Source of the DNA: Iris pallida
Lineage: Eukaryota; Streptophyta; Magnoliopsida; Asparagales; Iridaceae
Assembly: GCA_029216955.1 (NCBI GenBank)
Contig: JANAVB010012151.1
Location: forward strand, 15,001 to 79,000
Length of the DNA: 64,000 nucleotides
Reading direction: 5' to 3'
The notes below the pieces were generated by a model. The model searched no databases and was not told where the DNA came from. It worked only from the letters and a program-made list of their open reading frames with translations. Made by a program: the position numbers and the translations under genes. Below are positions 30,917-42,499 of this stretch, piece by piece (position 1 is the stretch's first letter; each line of letters opens with the position of its first letter).

Positions 30917-31870
30917 TGTTGGCCCAGGTAGCCATGATCAACCTGATTTCGATAATTGACTTAAAACTCCGACTTTGATATGGAAATCAAGTAGACTTCA
31001 AATATGACTACAGAAGATTGCACTTAATCGTCAAGAAGACTTTTTCTACTTTATTATGTATTTTTATTTCTTGAGTCTAGATTTTATGGTCGGGATCACT
31101 GGCATCTAGAAGTTTACCCTCACAAAAACAAACCTTTCTTTTGTCCCAAACCAAACTAACATCCAAAAGCCTACATAAACCAAGAATTTCCTGAAACCAC
31201 TTAGCCGAATCGGGTAGAGTTCTACCCGAACTCGGTCCCCTAGTATCACTCATGGTCAGCAGCATTTCCTAGTCTTTTGGATCTCCAATGTTTAAAATTC
31301 GAACGTTTACCCTAACTGTGTTCTGCCCGAACTCTGGTTAAAAAACTACTATAAATAGAGAAGAATCTAACATTCTAATCACCTAATCCATTCTTCATCT
31401 TCTCTATCTATTCTAAGCCTTCCTATTATAAAAAGATTTCAATCTTCACATTTCTAAGATAACTCTTATTCTTCTAAGTGTCGGTGGTTTTCGATTAGGA
31501 GTATTCGAGTTGTACAAGCTTGGAGTATAAAATCTTTTTCTGACGGTGTTGAAGTTTGATCGTGGGCTTCGGATAAATACACGACAGTATTGAAGTTGGC
31601 TTGTTCTTTGGAGTAAAGCACGCGGTGTAACCTCTATTTCAAATGGTGGATTAAACATCGAGCAAGAGTACTCGAGACTGGACTAGTCCTCTCAGAGAAA
31701 AACCAGTATAGAATCTCGGTGTCTGTTTATTGCTTTCTTGTCCCTATTGACTGACTCCTTTACTTTAATGCATTCAAGTATTTTTTCATATTTGCCTTTA
31801 CCTGTATAATTTTTATCGAGGATATTTCTTCCGCTGTACTCTACTCACCACCTCTAGAGGTACCATCGAT
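30917..31870 (+). repeat. 3' LTR of the copia element
   Basis: It matches 22890 to about 23855 with scattered substitutions and short gaps. It has ctataaatag (TATA box) at 31349-31358. It ends near taccatcgatcc, after which the family-D LTR resumes (tacatatagaaatatg). Confidence 0.88.
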
Positions 31871-32545
31871 CCTACATATAGAAATATGATATACTTAGTT
31901 TTAATAATAAAAAATCCTAACATATTAAATAGTTGTCGTTTCATATAGGTGGCTGCTCCTAACTAATAAAAAAATCGATTAGTAATGGTCTATACTAAGC
32001 TTAGGCAACCTAGGTTTGCTTCAGCATCTTTAGTTGGGCTAGGTGCAGGTCGAAATATATTTTCTAGTCAAATCGAATCCGAAAATCACCCAATGTGTCT
32101 CCTGTGCCATTTGCAAATAAATAGCACATAGGAACTCGATTGAGTGTCACATGCTTGGCATGTGTATCGTAGGCTCAAAATGGATCAAAACTATATATTG
32201 GGTCAAATGGTTTTGATCTAAGTCGAGGCACGAACTCAAGATGGAAGTTAGGTCTGGGGTCACGGTAAACTGTCAATTGGCCTAAATTGATTCGAAGTTG
32301 TGCGAAGTCAGAAGAATGTTTGGAACAAGTTTGGATAGGACATGATATACCAAATTGAAGGTAAACTTGTCTATTTCAGAACTCATGAAGGACGTTTCGA
32401 AAGATTGGTACGTCTCGTGCTCCAAAAATTAAAGCTACGGAAAAGTAGATCAATAGTCATAATAATATAAAATCTAATTTAAAACTTAAATAATTGTATT
32501 AAATAAATAAATTTAAAATAATATCCAAAAATCAGGGGGCTTACA
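31871..32545 (-). repeat. Family-D LTR, first part of the 3' LTR, minus strand
   Basis: On the minus strand it starts TGTAAGCCCCCTGATTTTT at 32545. It matches 62695-63179 and 58972-59156 at roughly 90% by eye. At 32060-32068 it runs through tttctagtcaaa without interruption, which is the empty site of the CACTA insertion found at 59157-62691. Confidence 0.85.
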
Positions 32546-32880
32546 ACCTAACCACCTTAGAAAATTTTGTCCTCGAAATTAAAATAACACTACTATAAAA
32601 TGCTATAATAAAAAGAGTTACGTTATGATTCTTACCGGAATTCTTAAATAAATGTGGATACCGCTCCCGCATGGAATCTTCACGCTCCCTAGTAGATCTT
32701 TCTGGAGAATGGTGCTTCCATACAACCTGAACCAACCTAATCGTCTGCCCTCTAAGAATTTTCTCACTAGCGTCCATGATACCAACTGACTGCTTGTATG
32801 ATAAACTGGGTCCAACTGTGATCTCAAAATTGTAGACCAAATGACTGGGATCAGTTGCATACTTCCTCAACTGCAGTCCT
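32541..32880 (-). pseudogene. Ty3/gypsy pol C-terminal end (after integrase)
   Basis: The minus-strand frame at 32870-32541 begins MRKYATDPSHLVYNFEITVG and continues EKILRGQTIRLVQVVWKHHS and REREDSMRERYPHLF. This is the well-known end of plant gypsy polyproteins (HVSMLRKYxxDPSHV..., RxxTIxxVKVLWxxHxxEEATWExExxMRxxYPxLF). It lies directly before the interior end (cgaggac phrase) and the LTR on the same strand, which is where it belongs. The rest of pol was not found upstream, so the interior is deleted or replaced. Confidence 0.88.
32546..32575 (-). promoter_or_regulatory. Polypurine tract region of the minus-strand family-D element
   Basis: On the minus strand ttcgaggacaaaattttcta then aggtggttaggt leads directly into TGTAAG, the LTR start. 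It is the same phrase as before 13788 and 35368. Confidence 0.75.
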
Positions 32881-34090
32881 GAAATACATTCTGCACTCCC
32901 TCTAAGAATGGAGAGATGCGAGATGATATGTCACTTCTCCAACATGCTCTATATGACCGATGGATTACAATCCTATAGGTAAGGCTTCTATCTTGGTGCT
33001 TATAGAAAGTTCATAATTCCTCCGCAACTCAATAAATCCTTAAACTATATACTATATTTCTATAAGTTACATTACCAATTTCTATAATAGATCCGCTCCT
33101 TTCTACCTATAATCAATCTATACAATTCTTACAGGTATGCCTATCTGTGGTAAGGTTCGAGACTGAAATATACGGCTACATAGACTTATTGGTCATCCTT
33201 CTAGTCCTTACCTGTTGTAGGTCATTTCAAGGCTAGTCTTATCATGTATGGATATGATCTTCCTTTCTACTTAGATCTTCTTACTCTATCAAACACTCTT
33301 AACACTTTCGTTAGATAATAATTCCTCTAGTATTTCTAATCTGAGCCCTATGTTAGGCCAAAGGTAGCTAGATTTAGTCTATTAATTTCCAGGGTTGCTG
33401 GTTAGGATTAGGCTTCTCGCTGTACTATACCTAACTTATTCCTTGGAGAAGTATCCACGAAATTTCTATCCACCTTAGCTATTTATCTAGTCTCGTAAAG
33501 CTTGGAATCATATCTTATTCAAATGAAAATTTCTATAAATAATGGTTCTTCACAGTCTTAGGTCCAATCTTAAATATATGGCTTACCAAGCCATTCAATT
33601 CCTAACAAACTTCCTAAAATCTATCACAAGGGAGTCCTGTTTTCGTAAGGCACTATATCTAACACCAAGTTTAACAGCCTGGCTACTAAAATCATATGGT
33701 GTGTCGAAAGGGTTGGGTCGAGGTCGAGCCTCCAATTTTGGTTAGAACGGTCAACGGTAGCGCAGGAGTGGCTAAGGTTGAAGCCCTAGGCCCGAATATT
33801 GTGCCTTAAAAATAGTGCACGAGGAGACGTGTTTGAGTAGGACCTGATAGGCATCCACAAAGGTGGACTCGTCTAGGTCATGTATATAAAATTTGTTTGA
33901 AGGTGATGGCTAGTCTTGCGCTCTAGTCATGGTAGCGAACAACAAATAGTCTGATTAGAAAGTGGGTGTCATGAACTACTGACTTATTAGCTTATTTGGA
34001 ACGAAGATTTTCCCAATCACTCGCAAATATAGGAAAACCCTAAAATTTGTGAGGCCCTACTATCTCTCTACCATAGACTCTGGGTTATTG
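32881..34090. other. Degenerate retroelement sequence without recognisable gene
   Basis: No protein motif was recognised in six frames. The end (gggttattg before tggtggcccatgcagg at 34091) suggests that part of it is a worn LTR end of a plus-strand D-like element. Confidence 0.35.
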
Positions 34091-35367
34091 TGGTGGCCCA
34101 TGCAGGTCAAGATAAATTATTTGGTTACTTTACCATACCAAGCAAGCCTGCGAATAGGATTAGAAGTCTAGGATCTCATCCACATACTTGACCTTTCTCC
34201 TCGATTCCATATTCGACTGACTCATCGATTGCATCTTGCTTGATTCCTTCTATCATTATTCTTATCTTCTCTTCGTGCTTGCTAGAGATTGACCCTACTA
34301 ATTAAATGCCCCAAACACCATTAGCTTAAATTTTTAAGTTGGGTAGAATACCCCACGACCTGACACACCCTTGACCATTAAGGAGAATACAAATAGGATT
34401 ATCTAGACTATAGGGACTAGAGGGATTTAACCCATTTGGTCAACCAAGCCTTGGGCAATAAACCGTAGAATGATGGTATAGGAGTAAACAAGACTTAGAT
34501 CCTTATGACTCTTAGACTATTCATTTTATTTTTATTTTCATCTACCATCATGCATATGTTCTACTATCTAGACTAATGATGCTAATGTAGCCTAGTTTTT
34601 GCAAGCTCAATTCTTTATCAAGCTTGTTCATGACATAAGTTATTGGAGGCCTCCACTAACAGATTGTCTACTCAGAACCGGTGCATGATGGTCTGATCAA
34701 CCTAGTGTACTTTGGTTCGCTTCTATATATCATTCTACATGGATGGGGATATAGCTAAACTTGTCCTCTAGAGTCCCATCTGTGACTGGCTTGGCAACTC
34801 CTTTTGAATTATTCGGTAGCCTTTGAACCACGTATTCGTATTCGATAATGCCTCCTTCGAGCTCTATACTGCTTTCGCCTTCACCTATTTTAGAAGGACG
34901 AAGGCGTTATACTAGAACTTTCTCTATCCTTCCTAATGACTATGACCATCCTCACTCGATGTTGCTGTATCTTCATCCTAAGCTGCTCTTTCTTTTCTTC
35001 GGCCCTATATTTACTATCACGACCTCCTAATTACTTAAATTAGGAGTGAATCTAATCGTTCTCCTAATCGTGCCATCAACCTACTTCCAAGAAACCATAT
35101 CTTAAAGTCTCTAATTTATTTTCTTTTAATACCATATTATTCCTTATCGCAGGTTATCTTGATTAAACTTTAACACTTGATCATTTTCACTCTTGCATTA
35201 ATTAGCCATATCCATGATTATTTCGTATTTATCTAAATTACGATTTCCTAATGCATCTTGTGTTGAACGTTGTGAATTAATTTTTTCTCATCGCTACTCC
35301 TTTATGCCTTTTCACCCTCCTACTAATTCTTAATTTCGAGGACGAAATTCTTTTAAGTTGGGTAGGA
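34091..35367 (+). mobile_element. Interior of a D-like plus-strand element: primer-site-like start to polypurine end
   Basis: It begins with the primer-site-like tggtggcccatgcagg (34091-34106) and ends with ttcgaggacgaaattctttt, then aagttgggtagga, before an LTR start at 35368. The distance, 1.28 kb, is close to that of the short element at 8894-13787 without its CACTA insertion. No gag or pol motif is present. 34600-34780 also resembles 8580-8760, so a rearranged LTR piece may be included. Confidence 0.45.
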
Positions 35368-36326
35368 TGTAAAACCCCTAAATTTCTACAATTTTTTAAA
35401 TAAATTTGATATTGATTTTTTTATTTTTGTATATTGTACATCGGGTAGTTGCATTGTACGTCGAGCACGAAATTTTATTTTTCGTAATTGCTCGACGAGT
35501 GCGACTATGTACGAGCATACATATTTTTGAAAAATATTTTTTTCTATTTTTATAGTTTCGAAATAATATAGATAATAATTATTTTTAGCTATCGTACCTA
35601 AATTTCCAAGTTTATGATTTTAATTATGAAAAGCCTTTCATTTATACAGATATAATAATAAATAATTTTCCTATAAAATGGTATATTAGAAAAGTATATT
35701 TATGTAAATATTATTTGGACATACATATATATTTTGTAGTTATTTATTATTTTATTTTTAAATAATAATGTAATTTTCAAAATTATTATTATTAGTATTT
35801 TTGGAAAATATATTTTGAAATTATTGTGGCGATTTAAATCTTGATTTGATTTTATGGATTTATTTAAATAGTTAAATTAATATATATTTGAAATTTGATT
35901 GATTTTAAACTAAATGATGGAATTTAATTAGATTTAAATTGATTTAGATTTGGATTGAAATTTATTGAATTTGATTTAAAATAAATAGAGGAATTATCTA
36001 AAGGGATTTGCAACTATCATAATCCTTATCTAAATAGTAGCTTCCACCTCCTATATAAGGAGAGGCTCATTATTCTCTGTTCTATTAATTTTTTCCACCT
36101 ACAAATGTGTTTGTGCATCATGTCCGTGCACATCAAGCCATATCCATTCACTTCTTCTATTTTTTTATCCAAATTGATTAATGTTCTCATTAAAGAAATT
36201 ATCTTTTCCCTTCCATCTATTTTCTCTTATCACAAATTCTTACTATCCTTTTACCGATCAACCAAGTCCATCTATCCTAGTAGTCCTTAAATTTCGAGTA
36301 CGAAAATTTTCAAAGGTTGGTAGATT
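35368..36326 (+). repeat. LTR start of a D-like element, truncated
   Basis: It starts TGTAAAACCCCTAAATTTC after a polypurine phrase. It is very AT-rich, and at 36050-36060 has tatataagg, a likely TATA box. It ends in another interior-end phrase (ttcgagtacgaaaattttca, then aaggttggtaga) just before 36327, so it is not a complete LTR but a piece joined to another element. Confidence 0.45.
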
Positions 36327-38890
36327 TGTAACTCATCTTTCCGATATTATTATTTTTTAAATTATATCTATATATTTTAATTTCGTTTTTAAAAGTAATT
36401 TTCGTAGAAATTTTGTAAAAGATATTTTATGATTACTTTTGTTACCAAAAACTAGTTTTAAATTAATGGTTTGAAATAATGTTTCTAAAAAAATGTTCTC
36501 GAATTTTTTATTTGAAATATAAAATATGTTTTTATTATTTTTGGTCTTCTAAAAATTGGTTTTTAAAAAAAATGAGCGATAAAAGGTTTTTTGTCTATTT
36601 ATTTTTAAATAACGATTTGGATTTATAAAAGTAAGTTTTATAATATTTGATGACATCGAGTATTATTTTGATATGTTAATCATTTATTTGATTATATTTG
36701 AATTTATTTAAATTATCTTGATGGTTATCAACTATACTTTAAATTATGTTGATAATTTAAGTATTGTTTAAAATACTTACGATGACTAATTGGAGCATTA
36801 CGATTTATCTAATCTAGATTTAAAATATTATTTGATTAAATAATTTATTTATTATTTGATTTAAATTATTTTGATAAATATTAGATATTATTTTAAAGTT
36901 ATTATGTTGAGTTTGTTTTGGATTTGGATTCATATGATTTGAATTATTTGATAATATAGAATAATACTAAAGTTATTATGGTGATCATTTAAAGGATTGC
37001 AATCAAATTGATTTGTTTTTAAATAATTTTTTTGATTTAAATTTATGGGAAGATTTATCCATTAGAAATTTTTATCCTATTGGAATCATATCTAGCAATA
37101 ATTAGATTATTTTTTATTTAAATCAAATCCTATCTAATTTAGGAGATAAATCTGAAATAAATACCTATATAAACCTAATACATCCCCCTTCTATCAGCCA
37201 TAATTCGAAAATATTTTTAGTCCAATAGAAACTCTAAAATTCGTCATTAGAATTCAGTCCCGCCTTTTAGCAGCAAGAGCAACTTGGAACGATGATATCT
37301 CCTAGCTCCGAACTCCGTTTCACCTCCAGTTTTTTTAAAAGAAGCGTATCGAGGTAAGGTTTCCAAAAACATATTTTAATAGATAAAATTCGTTATGTAG
37401 ATTTCTACAAAACTGTTTGAGTATCTAGTGTCCCAAAAATAAACGTGTTTTAGTATTTTTGCGATTTCGGGAGATTCCGGAAACGAAAATGCGATCCGTT
37501 TAGTTTTTCGGAAAGCTAATACGAAAACCTATACCATATCCTAACTTCAAAATTTACTAAATAAATGTAATAGGTGCAGTATTAATTATAATTAGATAAT
37601 AGACTATTTTCAACATCTGACGTTGTTCCTGTACCTTTCTCTTTGTGCGCTGTTGTTGATTCGTCGCCAGGACATCATTTTACCTCACTGGCAAGACACC
37701 TTGCCTTTACTGTTTAATTTCTTGCTCAATATCATTCATGTTTTATTTCTTGTTCTTTCAAAACCATATGTAGTTGCAAATTATTATACTTTAGTTTTCT
37801 TTATGCACTTGGCCTAGAGTTAAGGAACCACCTTTGTTTGTGCCACATTCATTGACTCAACACATGTGTGCCACAATGTCATGTGTTTCATATAGATTCG
37901 GACTTGTGTACCGGCCGTACATCGGTACGTACAGGACGAGCGTTAGGATATAACTGCTAATATAGTTGTCTAGAAGACTTAGCAGTTATTAGAAATATCG
38001 TGGTGTGGATTCAGCACGAGTAGTGCATGGGGAGGGTGAAGACAGTTATTAGGTACAGGGGCTTTCATATATTTACTTTTCTCTAGCTGCCATTTGTGAC
38101 TCAGCCGAGAGCTAGTGTACCGTGCACTTATTTACTTTTCTCTAGATGCCACTAGTGCCTCGGTTGAAACACAAATGTGTCGTGCATTTACTTTCCTCTA
38201 GCTGCCGTTAGTGACTCACCCAAGAGCTAGTGGCCGTGCATTTATTTTTCTCTAGATGCCCCTTAGCTCTCACCCGAGTGCTAATGGGCCGTGCATTTAC
38301 TTTTCTCTAGACGCCACTAGTGCCTTGGTTGAAACGCTAACGCGCCGTGTTTCTAGTCGCGAGAGCCCTTGTGTGGAACGTTGTCTTCAAAGTGCAATTT
38401 CACATAGAATGGTTAAGGACCTTTATTTGTTTAGTCATATATATACTTTTATGTTGAGCTTCTATTATTCAGTTATTGGCATGATATTATGTGTCTTGTT
38501 ACGTCCCTCTGAGGACCTGATTATCTCGCCAGGTGTGTGCTCTTGTCTTACGCAGGTGTTCTAGCTCTAGCCGCGATCATCGCTATATCTTCGAGGATGA
38601 TTGCAATTGGATCATCTTCGCTTCGCTCGCCAAACTTATTTCATTTTCCATGTATTTTGTCCTTTGCTTATTGGTAATGGATTTGTCTCCGCCCAACACA
38701 TTGCACAAATACATTTCCATAGATGATTATATGAATTCTTTATTTTCTTTTATTTGTGGATGAGATTAGTTGTTATGGTTTCTACTGCATATTACAGCTT
38801 ATGTATACATACAAGGCCATGTACTTCGTATGTATACAGCTGGCATGTCTACGTTCCTAGTCCTACGTATTTTGGGACTGCGGCGTTACA
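36327..38890 (+). repeat. D-related LTR 'F' (3' LTR type), 2.56 kb
   Basis: It starts TGTAACTCATC directly after a polypurine phrase and ends gggactgcggcgttaca at 38890, close to the end gggactggggtgttaca at 8888. A TATA box tatataaa lies at 37166-37173. 38072-38350 holds about five tandem units. No target duplication was found with its partner, which is missing. Confidence 0.7.
38072..38350 (+). repeat. Tandem repeat of about 55-60 bp in LTR F
   Basis: Five units start with (t)ttacttttctctagatgcc-like text at about 38073, 38131, 38187, 38241 and 38296, each ending in ...ccgtgcat. Alternate units are more alike, pointing to a higher-order dimer. Confidence 0.8.
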
Positions 38891-39620
38891 GTTATCGGAA
38901 CTAAATGGTAGCACTACATAAAAGGATAAGGAAGTCATTCTTAGAAGAAGTCACGATGACTATACGTAAGAAGCATTAAGTCATAGTGACTTGATCAAGA
39001 AAATTTGAGTATGTAATGACTGGTACCTATCGTGATATGGATGTTATATTTATGGAGGTACAGAGGAGTAAAGATTTATCATTAGTGTAGCTCGACTTGG
39101 GATAGAAATATAGGCCTACTCGTTTACCTAAATGAGACGATTAGTTATAACAAAATATTGGGATGAAAGTTCGCAAAATGTATTCGTGATTGAAGGGGTA
39201 GTGGCATGATCAAGGACGAACCCTACCTTAGATTCTAGAACATCCAGAGATTCAGATGATCAGTCAGACAGAGGGTGTCGAGCTTCTGCTCCTATTAGAA
39301 TGTTGGCTTTTCTATCAAGGTTTTCTACGATAGCCTTTAATTCTTGAGGCTATGGCTAACTAATCGTTGAAGGTCATGACCCAACTTATAACCCCCTAAA
39401 ATTTCTTATATCTAATCATTTGGCTCACTTTTGCAACATGCTCTTCTCAGATATTACCTTTAATATCATGGTATTGCACACTAAGAATGCAGTCCGCTGG
39501 GTCCTCACCTTCTTTGATATCTATTGCCTATCCATAGAGCTACTTCCTCGATCCCTCCTTCTTTATAACCATTATATGTAACTTTACCCTACTATTCTAT
39601 CTACAAGGTATTCTAGGATT
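38891..39620. other. Degenerate retroelement sequence, no gene recognised
   Basis: Between LTR F and element A I find no protein motif. On the minus strand it should be interior of the large family-D element, but it is too decayed to assign. Confidence 0.35.
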
Positions 39621-39745
39621 CCTACTATAATGCCTTATTCTGTACGAGGCATTTGGTCGGCTTGTTGGATGCGATCAGAATGTTGGACCGAGACTTCCGT
39701 TGGAAATCAAAGAAATTGAGACTGATACAGTCTCTTAGCTGGCCG

Positions 39746-40980
39746 TGTAGTGCCCCGCTCCGTGAAGGCACTAGATAAACAGAAAGATCGGATTACTGGC
39801 TCTGCAACAGAAGACGATTAATCTGGGTGAGTGGACAAAGTCTCATTTTATGATTCGCTTGCGCCTAATAAGAATCTGAGCTTTTGAATGAATATTGTTG
39901 CTAATACAAGATGCTCGACTTTGAGTATGCTTATAAGAGAATCCGCATATTGTCTGCTAAGAAAGAGAACGGTTTCCTTCTTGAAAAGAATATAGAATTA
40001 TTTATGAGTTGCTCGATTGATGCATGATGGTTTCATTTGATATTGCATTTGCATTGGGGTATCCAATTAGCAACGAACTGAACCCTTGCGAGTCACAGCG
40101 GCTAGCGACAAGCTGAACCCATGCGAGTCACAGCGGTTAGCGATGAGCTGAACCCAAAAGAGTCACAGCGGCTAGCGACGAGCTGAACCCATGCGAGTCA
40201 CAGCGGTTAGCGACGAGCTGAACCCAAGGGAGGTACAGCGGCTAATATGGAAATAATATGTTGGTTTTTTAAAAGATGTTTTCAAAGAATGTAAACTAAC
40301 TCTGTATGCATGAAATGAACATAGGTAAAAAGTAGCAAGATCACATCACAAAAAATGTTTTCTCACTGAATGAACAGTGATCGTTTCAGACAAATGTAGC
40401 TCTTTGTTCACAATCACCAGTATGTTGATAATGACCCACCATTAGTCTGCATGCAGGTGCACTATGCATCGAGAAGGATAGTCCAAAGCGATATCCAGAG
40501 CCTCATTCTCAAGAGCCAGAAATCAGAAAAGATGCCAAGAGATGACATCCGTTGCAAGAGTTGGTTTTGTATATAAAGAGATGTAATGTATGGGAACGGG
40601 ATCATTGTAATCTGTAAAGTTATGAGAGAATGTAATATTATATCAGAGAGAAATGAGAGCTTGTAATCTTTTCAAATGAAATCAATAAAGAGATCTGTTT
40701 CTTGTTACCATTGTGTTCAATGCTTGTATTCTAAAATATGTCCGCTGCCGCTTCAATTGTCTGCAATATGTTCCGCTGCGTATTGTCAACCTTGTCTATC
40801 TTGTCTTGCTTCAGGTCTTGGTCTTGTGCAAGCGCAACTTAGGCTTGCACGACATCGCGCCTTAGCGAGGACGATCGGTCTCAAAGAGTCCACAGTGAGG
40901 ACGAAAGGATTCTGCGCGATCGGGGCGTGACAGAAGTAAGTTTCGAGGACGAAAGGACTCTGCGGGATCGGGGCGTGACA
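39746..40980 (+). repeat. 5' LTR of element B
   Basis: It has a five-unit 35-bp repeat (40068-40242), a TATA box tatataaa at 40570-40577 and aataaa at 40684-40689. Its last 48 bases (40933-40980) nearly repeat the 48 before them; the 3' LTR lacks this extra copy, which explains its greater length (1235 against 1189 bp). An open frame (40676-40930) is also in the 3' LTR and is taken as chance. Confidence 0.92.
40068..40242 (+). repeat. 35-bp tandem repeat, five units (5' LTR of B)
   Basis: The unit is tagcgacgagctgaaccca followed by tgcgagtcacagcgg(c/t). The five units span exactly 175 bp. Units ending c and t alternate. There are no spacers between units. Confidence 0.95.
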
Positions 40981-40983
40981 GAA

Positions 40984-40995
40984 TGGTATCAGAGC
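40984..40995 (+). promoter_or_regulatory. Primer-binding site of element B (tggtatcagagc)
   Basis: It lies three bases after the LTR end and equals the standard plant site complementary to initiator-methionine tRNA. Confidence 0.9.
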
Positions 40996-41310
40996 AACAC
41001 GATCCTCTGGCCAATTGATTCGATTGAATTCAAAGATGTTCTCCTGACCAAAATTTCCTTGCCTGTTTGATATCATCAATAAGATGAACATTCCATACAA
41101 TAAGTCCGTAAATATTTTTATGACGCCGATATATGTTTTATCGATTTGATTGATTAAGATTGAAATGCTTGATTGAACAAGAGTTTTGATATGATCTGAA
41201 TTATGATTTCATGGATTGATGATGGCAAAGGATGAGGACTATCGCTGCTATGGATATCGTAAGTTTCTCCTTAAGTTTCGAGGATGAAACTTCTTTTCGG
41301 TGGGTAATTA

Positions 41311-42499
41311 TGTAGTGCCCCGCTCCGTGAAGGCACTAGATAAACAGAAAGATCGGATTAATGGCTCTGCAACAGAAGACAATTAATCTGGGTAAGTGGA
41401 CAAAGTCTTATTTTATGATTCGCTTGCGCCTAATAAGAATTTGAGCTTTTGAATGAATGTTGTTGCTAATAACAAGATGCTAGACTTTGAGTATGCTTAT
41501 AAAAGAATCCGCACACTGTCTGCTAAGAAAGAGAACAGTTTCCTACTTGAGAAGAAGATAAAATTGTTTATAAGTTGCTCGATTGATGCATGATGGTTTC
41601 ATTTGATATTGTATTTGCATTGGGGTATCCAATTAGCGACGAACTGAACCCTTGCGAGTCACAGCGGCTAGCGACGAGCTGAACCCATGCGAGTTACAGC
41701 GGTTAGCGATGAGCTGAACCCAAGAGAGTCACAGCGGCTAGCGACGAGCTGAACCCATGCGAGTCACAGCGGTTAGCGACGAGCTGAACCCAAGGGAGGC
41801 ACAGCGGCTAATATGGAAATTATATGTTGGTTTTTCAAAGATATTTTCAAAGAATGTAAACTAACTCTGTATGCATGAAATGAACATAGGTAAAAAGTAG
41901 CAAGATCACATCACAAGAAACGTTTTCTCACTAAATGAACAGTGATCATTTCAGACAAATGTAGCTCTTTGTTCACAATTACCAGTATGCTGATATACTG
42001 ACCCTCCATCAGTCTCCATGCAGGTGCACTATGTATCGAGAAGGATAGTCCGAAGTGATAGCCCGAGCCTCATCCTCAAGAGCCAGAAATCAGAAAAGAT
42101 GCCAAGAGATGACATCCGTTGTAAGAGTTGGTTTTGTATATAAAGAGATGTAATGTATAGGAACGGGATCATTGTAATCTGTAAAGTTCTGAGAGAATGT
42201 AATATTGTATCAGAGAGAAATAAGAGCTTGTAATATGTTCAAATGAAATTAATAAAGAGATTTGTTTCCTTTTACCATTGTGTTCAATGCTTGTATTCTG
42301 AAATATGTCCACTGCCGCTTCAATTGTCTGTAATATGTTCCGCTGCGTATTGTCAACCTTGTCTATCTTATCTTACTTCAGGTCTTGGCCTTGTGCAAGC
42401 GCAACTTAGGCTTGCTCGACATCACGTCTTAGCGAGGACGATCGGTCTCAAAGAGTCCGAAGCGAGGACGAAAGGACTCTACGGGATCGGGGCATGACA
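41311..42499 (+). repeat. 3' LTR of element B
   Basis: It aligns with 39746-40932 almost base for base. It carries the 35-bp repeat at 41634-41808 and a TATA box at 42137-42144. The high similarity of the two LTRs, against the more worn LTRs of element A, makes B the younger insertion. Confidence 0.95.
41634..41808 (+). repeat. 35-bp tandem repeat, five units (3' LTR of B)
   Basis: It has the same five-unit array as in the 5' LTR, also 175 bp, so the array was already present when the element inserted and has not changed in copy number since. Confidence 0.95.

Larger units (their letters stand above)
22890..31870 (+). mobile_element. Ty1/copia retrotransposon with an extra ORF after pol (SIRE/Maximus-like layout)
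   Basis: Two LTRs of about 960 bp (22890 to about 23855 and 30917 to about 31870) start TGTTGGgcc and flank a 7-kb interior. The order gag, protease, integrase, RT, RNase H is that of copia elements. An extra ORF (29153 to about 30381) lies between RNase H and the 3' LTR, a layout known from the SIRE/Maximus group. The insertion site is defined by comparison with 58938-58990, where the flanks are joined. The target duplication is imperfect (tacag on the left, tacat on the right). Stops and frameshifts are spread through all genes. The LTRs differ at many sites, so the insertion is old. Confidence 0.9.

Noticed and set aside
40068..40242. CRISPR-like regular repeats of 35 bp
   Set aside because: The units are directly adjacent with no spacers, and they lie inside an LTR of a plant retroelement.
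40676..42497. 84-codon cysteine-rich ORF in both LTRs of element B
   Set aside because: It is present twice only because the LTR is; it covers the polyadenylation region and has no known domain.
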